Below are positions 45,780 through 54,693 of a stretch of DNA of 64,000 bases, one piece after another. The first letter of the stretch is position 1. The number at the start of each line of letters is the position of its first letter. Below the pieces are notes generated by a model. That model was not told where the DNA came from. It worked only from the letters and a program-made list of their open reading frames with translations, and made no database searches. Both the position numbers and the translations under genes were made by a program. The DNA lies in NCBI GenBank assembly GCA_027575805.1, contig JANBPU010000001.1, positions 248,001 to 312,000 on the forward strand, written 5' to 3'. This DNA is from Mycoemilia scoparia (lineage: Eukaryota > Kickxellomycota > Kickxellomycetes > Kickxellales > Kickxellaceae).

Positions 45780-46638
45780 ATTCAAACAAAATTGGTACTA
45801 TGTTGACTATGCAAAAGACTCTTTGGAATATAAAATGTAAAAATATATGCGGAAAAACAAAAGGGCTGTGAAGAGTGGGGCTTTGTGAGCTGGCAGGTGG
45901 GAATATTCAATATTAATAGTTCAGCTGACAACATACAGAATGTATGATTATGGGTTCTTTCATAATAAACTTTAGCCACAATGTCTAAACATCGAGTTAA
46001 ATGTTTATTTGTAGCCAAATCAAGTAACTGCACATTACTATTTCCTACAAAGAGTAGAGTTATTGTTTTGAACTGTGTATTTGGTCGAATTTCACAACTG
46101 ATCGACCACACATTGGCTGTGGATGGATTCCTGCAAATTAATTTATCAACAATGTAGCATCTCAACCATACGTGTGCTAATTTTTGAAGGGTGAATGCTT
46201 ACTAGTAAAAGTGGACATACATTTGGCCGTGATTTCCCCCTATAATCATTGACCACCAAAATGCACCCTTCAAAAATTATTTCCCAAATGGCCAATTTAC
46301 AGTGTGTTCTACTTGATACGTTTAGAATAATCAAAATGGTTCTTGAGAGAAGCAAAAATTGAATATTGATTTTAAAGGAAAAATGCATAAAAGAGACCAT
46401 GGTTTCATCAAAGTTTATTACTACAATTTCTACTATCAATTTTTTGAATTCAACCGTATCGTCAAAGGGCATAGTGGCTAGTAGCAAAATTTCTTAATAT
46501 TTTGACTCAAAGTTATCGTTTGGTCTGTTAGCAACTTTTCTCTGCAATTCCTATTTTATCACATCATATCCTAAAAACAATTTTTGCCTAACAACATCCA
46601 AATTTTGTATAGTTTTATGCGATTACTTGAGCTATAAG
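45780..46638. other. Divergent intergenic region with MITE-A copy
   Basis: 859 bp between divergent gene starts. Holds MITE-A (46181-46276), close to the middle. No other structure seen. Both promoters should lie here. Confidence 0.45.
46181..46276 (-). mobile_element. MITE-A copy
   Basis: 96 bp with ends TTTTTGAAGGGTGAATGC and GCACCCTTCAAAAA. The reverse strand shows TTTTGGTGGTCAATGATTAT and AGGGGGAAATCAC. Flanks are TAA and TTA, both of the TWA type but not identical. Confidence 0.78.
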
Positions 46639-48624
46639 ATGCCTCACAGCAGTGCCTCATCCTCTGAAGATGTGTTTATGTCTTGCGATACCTTATGTAT
46701 GCCATTATCGCCTGATAATCTTGTAAATATGGAAAATCTCAGTAAAGAAACCACGTCTCCAATACACATGATCTATAATGCACAGCCTAAGGAACCTCAA
46801 TTAAAATATGGATTGAGCAATGGTAAAAATGAGAATCATGGACAACATGACATTTATGATGCTTCAAGAGCACACTCAAAACCTCCAACAAATTTAATTG
46901 ACAAAACAAATATTAGGGTGATGCAAAGTACGTACTCCAACAACATTAGGAATCCTGATGCTCTTCATCTTCATGAAAGCACAACAATGGATATACCTTT
47001 GGATCTGCTCGTGAAAAATAAATACCCAAAGTCGGTCACCAAAAGAGTCTTGGCAAGAGTTCTTAATGGCAAATCTGGCAATACTTGTGCACCTGGGAGA
47101 AAGGCCCTAAATAATGAAGGCTTTTCCCAATACATGGATGACACCCCATCATCCATCAGTGAAATTGAAGATATCGTGCAGGAAGACCAGGATGCATTCA
47201 AACCAAGTACATCTCTACCTACAGCAGAAACAGGTCATGTAGAAAGACCAAAAGTCGATGACCATACAAATGCTGAAAGTATTAGGCTAACTATGGACCA
47301 GAGCACCGAAGACTCTATGTGCAGTGATAAATTCATAGGCTACAAAGATATCATTTTTCAGCAACAGAAACTTCTGCAGACGCAGGTTTACCAGCAGCAA
47401 GAGATCCTTGAAGCCCTGAAAAGAATCCAACTGACAAGCGATATGCCCCCACCACCACTACAAGGTTCTCCAGATCCTAAATATGGCAGGCCGAAGTCTG
47501 CATTCAGTGTCGTGTCTGCATCAGTTTCTCCAGCTTATAGTCCCAAACAAAGGAAAGAGAGTGAAAATATAGATCCAGCAACATCTCAACCAAACGCATC
47601 TAGACCAAAAAGTCCAAACCCCGGCTTACAAGTCAGCTATAACCATACGCACACACCAGTCGAATCCCACTACTCAACTGATGCTTCAGAAAATGGCTTT
47701 ATAGACCAAACCATGCCCAACATGTCACAAAAGCCCGAGTATCCTTCCTCATCTTCTGACACTACTACATCAATATTTCCTCCCAGAATCTTTATCCATG
47801 CCAATAATAATAATAATACAAAACAACCAATGGCTCAGCAATACCAGCAGTATCTTCAACCTGTTGGTATCACTCCGTATGGAGTTCAACCCGTAATTTA
47901 TTATGGAGCACAGCCTATTCTGAAGGAAGATGAAGAGGAAGATGAATGCCAATGTTCAGAGTGTCTAGATGACAATAGTCATATCTATTCCTCGACTGCT
48001 CCAAGTAGTAATGCAGGCAATAATGATAAGCCCAAAGATAACCAGCACCCAGAACAACAAAAACCAACTCCACCCAAAACTCCATTTTATAGAAAACCAA
48101 AGAACCTGATCATGATCGCAGGCCTCATGGCCATGGGGCTCAAAGCCATGAATGGTATGGAGCGGAAGCGGAAAAAGAAGGCTGAGGAAGAGTATAAGGC
48201 AATGCACAAGAAAGAGAAGAAGAAGGAAAAAGAAAAGCACAAGAAGTCCCAAGGGGAGCAAGAAAAGCTGGTGCAGGAGACAGTGCAAAATGCCAACCCA
48301 ACATCTCAGCACATCTTGGTACAATCAGCATCAGTACCACAGCCTAATATGCTAGTATACCCTGCTTATAGACCTCCTCCCCCACAACCTGTTAGTGTTA
48401 TTACCTATTCAAGCTACTGCAGTCTTGGGAACCAACATAATAGCACTCCAAATTACCCATCACTACCACCGCGGGCGCAAACGACTTTGAATGCACCTTC
48501 AAATCCAAATCTCATCCAAAATCCTTCCAATGTTAACTGCAACCCCTGCAATTCAAACCCTCAAAATTATGTGTACCATAGTTTCAGTAACAACATTGGT
48601 ACGCACTTTGGTCCTCGTTTCTGA
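46639..48624 (+). CDS. Unrecognised, largely disordered protein
   Basis: A single open frame of 661 codons from the ATG at 46639 (an in-frame TTG at 46627 precedes it and is not used). I do not recognise the family. Visible parts: a Ser-rich N-terminus (SSASSSEDVFMSC); a basic stretch at about 130-150 (KNKYPKSVTKRVLARVLNGK); a Gln-rich coiled-coil stretch (FQQQKLLQTQVYQQQEILEA) near 235-260; a long Pro/Ser/Gln/Asn region; a CxC..C patch (CQCSECLD); and a hydrophobic helix (NLIMIAGLMAMGLKAM) followed by a strongly basic Lys/Glu run (KKKAEEEYKAMHKKEKKKEK). The tail is Asn/Pro/Ser-rich. The length and clean frame argue for a real gene. Unlike its neighbours it shows no homology that I can name. 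Confidence 0.65.
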   Translation: MPHSSASSSEDVFMSCDTLCMPLSPDNLVNMENLSKETTSPIHMIYNAQPKEPQLKYGLSNGKNENHGQHDIYDASRAHSKPPTNLIDKTNIRVMQSTYSNNIRNPDALHLHESTTMDIPLDLLVKNKYPKSVTKRVLARVLNGKSGNTCAPGRKALNNEGFSQYMDDTPSSISEIEDIVQEDQDAFKPSTSLPTAETGHVERPKVDDHTNAESIRLTMDQSTEDSMCSDKFIGYKDIIFQQQKLLQTQVYQQQEILEALKRIQLTSDMPPPPLQGSPDPKYGRPKSAFSVVSASVSPAYSPKQRKESENIDPATSQPNASRPKSPNPGLQVSYNHTHTPVESHYSTDASENGFIDQTMPNMSQKPEYPSSSSDTTTSIFPPRIFIHANNNNNTKQPMAQQYQQYLQPVGITPYGVQPVIYYGAQPILKEDEEEDECQCSECLDDNSHIYSSTAPSSNAGNNDKPKDNQHPEQQKPTPPKTPFYRKPKNLIMIAGLMAMGLKAMNGMERKRKKKAEEEYKAMHKKEKKKEKEKHKKSQGEQEKLVQETVQNANPTSQHILVQSASVPQPNMLVYPAYRPPPPQPVSVITYSSYCSLGNQHNSTPNYPSLPPRAQTTLNAPSNPNLIQNPSNVNCNPCNSNPQNYVYHSFSNNIGTHFGPRF

Positions 48625-48968
48625 TAATTATTAATATTCAATATTGAGGAAACATTAGTATTGCTACTTATTTATCAGCCGCAACTACGTTCTTTCCAAA
48701 TAGTATCTTGTTTTCCTCGATATTTTGCATTGTAGCCAAAAAGAAATAAATCCTAACTTTAAAACTAAAATCAACGGCTTTATCAATCCAATTTCTAGTA
48801 AAATACCTGTTTTTGATCGGCATGCGGCAGAGTGGTCTTCTCCAAAAGGGTGCTAGGATAATCTCTTGGGTAGCAGTAAATCATCACTGTGAGATTCTAG
48901 TTAAAATGTATGGTTTATGGATCGGTTTTGCAGAGAACCAGATGGTAACTTTATACATTTTGGTAATA

Positions 48969-49046
48969 TTTTTGAAGGGTACCTTTTGGTGACCAATGAT
49001 TATAGGGGCAATCACCATTTGCTGACAGATGGTCACACTTCAAAAA
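48969..49046 (+). mobile_element. MITE-A copy
   Basis: TTTTTGAAGGGTACC, then TTTTGGTGACCAATGATTAT and AGGGGCAATCACC, ending GGTCACACTTCAAAAA. About 78 bp. Right flank TAA; left flank ATA, so no clean target duplication. Confidence 0.74.
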
Positions 49047-49100
49047 TAACCACTCATTTTACCAACTAGATTATTTTATTTAATTTGGTAAAAACAGAAT

Positions 49101-49260
49101 TTAGTGTATGTGGCATACGGCTGCTACTTCCCTAGGAATAATAAAATGCTTAATCATCGGTATCTGTATACATTTTAGTTGGAGCCTCACAGTGATGATT
49201 GGCTGTGATATCCAAGGGAACATCCTAGCACCCATTCAAAAGAAGCTCTGCCAGCTAAAG
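49101..49260 (+). mobile_element. MITE-C, most complete copy
   Basis: It starts TTTAGTGTATGTGGCATACG and ends near GCTCTGCCAGCTAAAG, imperfect inverse ends (TTTAG..TGGCAKA). The interior TATCCAAGGGAACATCCTAG followed by CACCC is shared with 60365-60393, and the left part with 25722-25779. Confidence 0.66.
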
Positions 49261-49599
49261 AAAAGCTACCGATAAATGATTTGATATGCATTAACGCTAC
49301 CATTTTCAGGTACTTGAGATGCCAATCGGACTTTGACGCATACCCACTGAAATAATAGTCCATAAAAACGGGAACAATGGGAAAATCATAGATGATATGA
49401 TCCACAGTCAACAGCACACATATTCTAGCCCAGTGATGATAACCAAATCTCAAAAATTCGCAAATTGGTTGGATGGCACACAAAACATATGCGCAACCAT
49501 CCGCTCGTGACTTTACCAGCTTGGTTTCTTCATTCACTATTCCTCATTGTTTTGTATACTTGTTTTGCAATTTTGTGTATAGCGCTTTATTCATATATC

Positions 49600-50178
49600 A
49601 TGAGTATTCTAAAGCTACCGTCTGTGCCAAAGGCCACAGTGCTTTTTATTGCCCTGCTTTTCTGCCAATGGACATTGGCGAATCCATTCGCCGGCTTCAA
49701 TTACCAGCAGGTTGGACAGACCTGGAGGTCCTGGAATGCAAAGCTGGGTCTTTTGTCCCATGCTGCGGATGATGGCGACGATGGCCGCCCCATCAATGAT
49801 ATCATAACCGACTTCAGCGATAAGGACGACCTGGCCAAAATAAAGTACATTGACATTGACCCCGAGCAGCCCAAGCGTGGCATCCAAGTTAAAATAGACG
49901 CACTGGCTTTTATCAAGGAAAAGATTGAGGGCGCAACTGCCCATATCCGTGTCAAGTACGGGATTCTGCCCATATACTCAAAGACATATGACCTGTGCAA
50001 GGAGCTCGAGATGGGCCTTAACAAGACTTGTCCTGTAGATGCTGGCGATCTGACCGTACATATCGAGGCACAAATCCCTTCGTTCATTTTCCCTGGCTGG
50101 TATACCCTTGAGGCCACTGGCCAACGTACATCTGACGACAAGCAGATTGGAAAGATAGTAGCACACGTCAAGTTCTAA
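49600..50178 (+). CDS. NPC2-like ML-domain sterol/phospholipid transfer protein
   Basis: ML-domain proteins bind sterols or phosphatidylinositol/glycerol in the vacuole lumen or secretory path. Single exon, 192 residues from the ATG at 49600; a TTG-initiated frame reaching back to 49465 is ignored. The N-terminus has a hydrophobic signal segment ending WTLANPFAGF. The domain proper follows: DIDPEQPKRGIQVKIDALAF, then EGATAHIRVKYGILPIYSKT, YDLCKEL, CPVDAGDLTVHIEAQIPSFI, FPGWYTLEATGQ. Two Cys (LC..., TCP) equal the disulphide pair of the fungal PG/PI-TP group. The family's usual first Cys is not obvious. Secreted or vacuolar by inference. Confidence 0.92.
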   Translation: MSILKLPSVPKATVLFIALLFCQWTLANPFAGFNYQQVGQTWRSWNAKLGLLSHAADDGDDGRPINDIITDFSDKDDLAKIKYIDIDPEQPKRGIQVKIDALAFIKEKIEGATAHIRVKYGILPIYSKTYDLCKELEMGLNKTCPVDAGDLTVHIEAQIPSFIFPGWYTLEATGQRTSDDKQIGKIVAHVKF

Positions 50179-50673
50179 GTACCTACCCACTGCTGCCTTT
50201 GTGTCTATCACGCAAGATATCATCATCGTCATGTGATTTGTATTTGTTTTCTACTGAAATTTATTGCGCAATTACTTTCTAGTTTTAGTATAGACATATC
50301 TCTTGTTTTTCTCAACCCTGGCGGTAGTTGTAAAATGATAAAGATGATGAAGGTGAACGAGTGAGAGATGCTAAATTTCATAAACTGCCCACCCAGGTTT
50401 CTAAGCGTGTTGTTTGAGTATATTTATCAATATATCAATGGCTTCTGTTTAACATGTAATGTAATTCGTTAGAAAACTAAATTAAGTGTTTGAATTATAT
50501 CCTCCTCCCAAAATAGGCAAAAATGTCAAACCTAACTACATAAAAGTCTTAGATAGCTGATATTAAAGATAATTGATGGTTGATGATCATGGTGGTGGTG
50601 GTGGCAATAATTATAGTTGGTTATGTTAAAATAGGTGAAATTATTTCTAGTTCAGAGATAACAGACAGATATA
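50179..50673. other. Convergent spacer NPC2-like / PPP4R2
   Basis: 495 bp with the two genes' 3' ends. A GGTGGTGGTGGTGG run at about 50590-50605 is a short low-complexity tract. Nothing else supported. Confidence 0.4.
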
Positions 50674-52176
50674 TTATGACTGTTTATCACTTTGGGCTGA
50701 CTTTTTGGAACTTGAATCCTCTTTGGTGCTACTACTACTACTACTACTTTCTTTGGCAGGTTTGCTCACATCTTCCTTATCATCGATATCCATGTCTCCA
50801 TCGTCATTTGGTGGTTGCTGCTGCTGTTGTGTACTTTTGGGATCCACCTTTTCTGCTTTTACTTCGGACTGCTGCTCATCCTTTTTATTATCAGTTTCAG
50901 CAACGGTATTTTCGACTGCCATGCTTTGGGGCGACATCAGCGGGGATGATTTTCCTGTGCCCTCAGCCATTGGGTCTAGCATATTTAACCGCGATGCCTC
51001 CAATGTTGGAGAAAGGTGGATAACACCTACATCAGAAGTCGGCAAAGCATTCTTTCCACTGGTGGCTTGGAAGCTTGCTGGTATAAATGCTTCGTTTTCG
51101 CCAAGCAGGGGCTCTGTAGGATCAGTTATATTAGCCGCACTCGTGGATGCATCAAATGGAACGGAATCCATAATACCGGTGTGTTTGGATGGTGCTAGTG
51201 GCAAAAATCGCTCCTCGGTTTCTAAATTTGCCACTTGATCTTTTTCTTTGGGGTTGTCTGTTGTTACTGGAAATTCGTCTGTAGTCGATGTCACATACAC
51301 AACCTAAATTGTCCATATGTTGGCAATTCCTAATTTGAGTACTTAAGCCAATCAATATAATCATAAATATCATGAGAGGGGACTTATTTACCTTTTCAAT
51401 GGCGCGAAGGAATTTGTGCTCTGATTTGTAGTATCTCTCGGCATCAACTAAAAGTTCACACAGGCGTTGAATTGTGAATGGTGGCCTAAATAATAAACAT
51501 CCAAGCGTTGGTAAAATAATCAACGTCAATGTCAATTCTTGTGTATTTATAAAAACATGTTACAATTCTAACTTACTTTTCAAACATCAACAAACAATAT
51601 CCAATTCTGTTTTGATAGTCTCTTGATTCATCATCTGGCTTATCCTCGGTTTCCATTTCTGCTTTATTGGATTCGGGTATATCTTGGCTGGGCTGCGTGG
51701 TATCTGCCTTTGTTGTTTGTGTGGAACTTACATGTTTTTCATTTGATATCTGCAATTTATAAATACAGCAATATCAATATCAATATTGTGCATTTTAATG
51801 AGGGGTTAGATAGTATAGTTGGGTAAAATTCGGTTATACATGCCTCGATTATTTTGTATGCGATTGCTTGTCTCAATATATTCCACTCGATCCTGGGGGA
51901 TTATAAAATAGACATAGCCAAAAGACTTAGCAACAAAGCACATGCTTCCAATAAAAAAGGTACCATAAGGATACTTACTCGAACTCATCATTTTTTGCTA
52001 TTTGAGCCAACGCGTCTTGGTATTCTTGTTATATTTGTGTAAATACCATAGGAATGCGTGGTTAGAATTTGTACAGACTATGCAACATTGCATATAACAA
52101 TGGTGTTACATTTGTACATACCAGGTTTCCATGTAAACCGAGAAACAAGGGACGTGAGCTGGTTTGCTTCTAACAT
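50674..52176 (-). CDS. PPP4R2: Serine/threonine phosphatase 4 regulatory subunit 2 (PPP4R2/Psy4)
   Basis: PPP4R2 binds the PP4 catalytic subunit and directs it, including to DNA-damage targets. Exons 52176-52122, 52024-51979, 51892-51844, 51749-51577, 51485-51392 and 51303-50674 give 348 residues. The N-terminus MLEANQLTSLVSRFTWKPEY, a helix IEWNILRQAIAYKIIE, and the signature PPFTIQRLCELLVDAERYYK with SEHKFLRAIEKV match human (PFTIQRLCELLTDPRRNYT, DKFLRGVEK). The C-terminal half is acidic/Ser/Gln-rich low complexity, as in all family members. Intron 3 uses a GC donor (AG|GCATGT at 51843). The inserted ISNEKHVSS... segment is poorly conserved in this family. The first three exons are short and were assigned by homology and frame. 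Confidence 0.88.
51750..51843 (-). other. GC-AG intron in PPP4R2
   Basis: Minus-strand donor AG|GCATGT, acceptor TTGCAG. The adjacent GT (51839) gives a stop within a few codons of the next exon. Confidence 0.68.
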
Positions 52177-52489
52177 TCTAAAAGACTATGCGCCACCCTA
52201 AACAAATTGCAATGCCCTTAAAGCTAATCGTGACCAAAAGTGAAAATAACCAAGCATGTCTGGGAAATCCCAACTTTAGTTCAAAGCTGTATTCTCAAAG
52301 AAATTTAATCAAGGTTTAATCCGCCAACGACCACTACTCAACTCAAATTAATACTGTTATCCAAACACACACGCACATAATGAACTGTAGGGAACTAGAA
52401 GTAAGTAGCAAAACCCCTTGCTGCTAGTCAACAAGATCATTTCAATATTTCCTATCACTGCGCACCATTCTTGCTTTTTATTCACAAAT
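52177..52489. promoter_or_regulatory. Divergent promoter region PPP4R2 / NFU1
   Basis: 313 bp between two divergent start codons. Probably a shared promoter. No distinct motif claimed. Confidence 0.4.
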
Positions 52490-53362
52490 ATGCATAGACA
52501 AGTATCGTTTTTTAGATCTCGCCTAGGAACTTTCAGAGCCTTCAAGCACCTGGGATCTGTTTCTAGCCGTAATAATGCTGTACCAAGGGCGGTTAAAATG
52601 ATAACGCCAGGGGGCAGACAATTTACAACATTGCTTTCCAATGACTCCGCAACCCTTCCCACATTCCACAAAAACCACCTATACAAAACCAAGGGAGGCC
52701 TCTCCGTGCAAAAGCGAACCATGTTTATACAAACAGAGGTCACCCCTAACGACGATGCCCTTCGCTTTATACCAGGAGTGCCTGTCCTAGATTCGGGCAA
52801 CACAATGGAATTCATGTCACCGCGAGAGGCCCTAAAATCCCCGCTTGCCATAAGGCTTTTTGGGATTGACGGCATTAAGTCAGTCATGTTTGGAAAAGAG
52901 TTCATATCTGTTGTCAAGGACTCTGATACTCCCTGGCAACTTATGAAGCCCGACATATATGCCGCCATTATGGATCACTTTGCTTCAGGAAAGCCCATTC
53001 TCAAGGATCCTTCGCAGCAAAAGGCTTCTAGCACAGATATTGCCGAGGGCGATTCTGACATTGTGGCTGAGATAAAGGAGCTTCTTGAGACCAGAATCCG
53101 GCCATCGATTCAGGAAGACGGCGGTGACCTGGACTTTGTCAGCTTTGATGAATCCGCTGGTTTAGTCAAGATCAGGCTCCGAGGATCATGCCGCGGGTGC
53201 TCTTCTTCAACCATCACACTCAAGAATGGTATTGAGAACATGCTGAAGTACTATATCCCTGAGGTTCAAACAGTCGAAGACGCATCCGATGAGCTTGAAG
53301 CACTGGCCGCAAGGGAATTAGAGAAACTTGAAAAGAAGCTTGAGAGTGAACAACAACAATAA
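52490..53362 (+). CDS. NFU1: Mitochondrial iron-sulfur scaffold NFU1
   Basis: NFU1 passes [4Fe-4S] clusters to lipoate synthase and complex II in mitochondria. Intronless, 290 residues from ATG at 52490 (frame opens earlier only with TTG). The first ~80 residues are rich in Arg/Ser/Phe without many acids, as a matrix presequence (MHRQVSFFRSRLGTFRAFKH). The Nfu_N domain starts FIQTEVTPNDDALRFIPGVP and the NifU C-terminal domain contains RPSIQEDGGDLDFVSFDESA and the cluster-binding CxxC in LRGSCRGCSSSTIT. Human NFU1 is 254 residues; the extra length is in the presequence and a Glu/Gln-rich end. Nothing looks broken. Confidence 0.96.
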   Translation: MHRQVSFFRSRLGTFRAFKHLGSVSSRNNAVPRAVKMITPGGRQFTTLLSNDSATLPTFHKNHLYKTKGGLSVQKRTMFIQTEVTPNDDALRFIPGVPVLDSGNTMEFMSPREALKSPLAIRLFGIDGIKSVMFGKEFISVVKDSDTPWQLMKPDIYAAIMDHFASGKPILKDPSQQKASSTDIAEGDSDIVAEIKELLETRIRPSIQEDGGDLDFVSFDESAGLVKIRLRGSCRGCSSSTITLKNGIENMLKYYIPEVQTVEDASDELEALAARELEKLEKKLESEQQQ

Positions 53363-53583
53363 TATTAATAATAATAGCTATAACAAACGTTTGCCTTTGA
53401 TTTTTAAACCAAGAAAGTGTATAGAATAAATTGTACTCCAAAACCAGTCATACTCAAGACCCAGTCAATGTATCAAGCTGATTTATGTATTTTTTTGTTG
53501 CAAAGATTGATAAACAATTTATCATTTTAAAAGAAATGGCATACACGATCCATTATAATTAACTAATGTGTCTATAATATATT

Positions 53584-54297
53584 TTAGTCGCGATTTGTAG
53601 CCTTGAAGAAAGAGTACGAAAGAGTTATGGTATCAACATCATCCATCCATGGATCTTCAGCAAACTCGGGGTCGATAAAGAAAAAGACTGGCATGTCAAC
53701 TTCTTCGCCTGGATCGAGCTTTTGTTCGTCAAAGCAGAAACACTGGATTTTGTTAAAGTACTGTGCTGATTTCTCTGGGATGACATTGTATGTCGCAATC
53801 CCAATGATGGCCTTTTTCGAGAGGTTTTTTGCTTTATAGAATGCCAGTGCTGTTTCGCCAGGAACAACAGTTACTCCTGTCTGTTCTGGTATAAACTTCC
53901 AATCCAGGGTTCCAGAAACTTGGGCAGAAAACTTGATTTTCAGTGGCCTGTGGCCCTCAAGTGGTCTCAATGTATTTTCGTCACGAATAACCACATCTGT
54001 CTTGGGCGCTCCCATGAACCCCGTCCTTTTGCAGAAAATCCTGTACAAGGGAACTGCCGCATATGCAATTCCAACAAAAGTTATTAGGAATGATCCAGCA
54101 TACAACAGCGAAGTCATATTCCTTTTCTTTAGGTGTTCTTGGTACAGACGCATCTTTTCTCGTCCCTGGATATGTGCTCGCGATACAGAGTCCTTTTCTG
54201 TGGCAAATCTGGCAACCCTTGCTTGAGGCAATCTCTGTCTCAGAGAAGGAAACATAGAGAGCCTGGCCTTGGCAGCATTTCTAAATATATGTAGCAT
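53584..54297 (-). CDS. COX11: Cytochrome c oxidase copper chaperone COX11
   Basis: COX11 delivers copper to the CuB site of Cox1 from the intermembrane-space side of the inner membrane. Intronless, 237 residues. A basic presequence (MLHIFRNAAKARLSMFPSLR) is followed by one membrane span (SLLYAGSFLITFVGIAYAAV) near 70-90, the PLYRIFCKRTGFMG motif, and the beta-sandwich with VSGTLDWKFIPEQ. The copper-binding pair of cysteines is in IQCFCFDEQKL, and DMPVFFFIDPEFAEDP ends the domain. Complete and conventional. It is one of several mitochondrial genes here (COA8 is 18 kb away), which is probably chance. Confidence 0.97.
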   Translation of the reverse strand: MLHIFRNAAKARLSMFPSLRQRLPQARVARFATEKDSVSRAHIQGREKMRLYQEHLKKRNMTSLLYAGSFLITFVGIAYAAVPLYRIFCKRTGFMGAPKTDVVIRDENTLRPLEGHRPLKIKFSAQVSGTLDWKFIPEQTGVTVVPGETALAFYKAKNLSKKAIIGIATYNVIPEKSAQYFNKIQCFCFDEQKLDPGEEVDMPVFFFIDPEFAEDPWMDDVDTITLSYSFFKATNRD

Positions 54298-54693
54298 TTT
54301 TATGACTTTATCAACCGATTGAGTTCACGTTGGTCTTGGTTTTCTACGTTCTTCCGACTTCTGTATATATATATATATACACACATTTGACTTCCTCTCC
54401 TCGCTACTCTCATTACAAAGAAAAGTATTAGCCAAAGCAATCTCGGAATATGTTATCATACAGAGGGTCGAGTTATGGGAAGATCAGGATCAATATTTGC
54501 TTTCCTGGCTCCATCTACATAAGCAATACATTCATTGTTTTTCGGTTAAAGCTAAATCGCAATAGATCCAAAAACAACACTAAAAAGACAAGCAACATCA
54601 GTTAAATGGATTTCACCAAACATAAAAACTACAATTTGACTACTCCTTATAATATTTTATAACAAATAAATGTGAAAAATAACAAATTTTGAA
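54298..54693. other. Spacer COX11 promoter / Slo-type channel 3' end
   Basis: 396 bp between two minus-strand genes, including a (TA)n run at about 54363-54380. No other feature seen. Confidence 0.4.

Larger units (their letters stand above)
48625..49599. other. Gene-free region with MITE-A and MITE-C copies
   Basis: 975 bp upstream of the NPC2-like gene, holding MITE-A (48969-49046) and MITE-C (49101-49260), only 54 bp apart. The remainder has no supported gene. The 116-codon minus-strand frame at 49187-49537 runs across MITE-C and is rejected. Confidence 0.5.

Noticed and set aside
49465..49599. Longer N-terminus for the NPC2-like protein (and similar TTG-initiated extensions at 40205, 45785, 46627 and 52418)
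   Set aside because: They begin with TTG. The downstream ATGs give a normal signal peptide or mitochondrial presequence.
50705..51238. 177-codon plus-strand frame
   Set aside because: It is the reverse of the Ser/Asp-rich PPP4R2 tail; low-complexity shadow.
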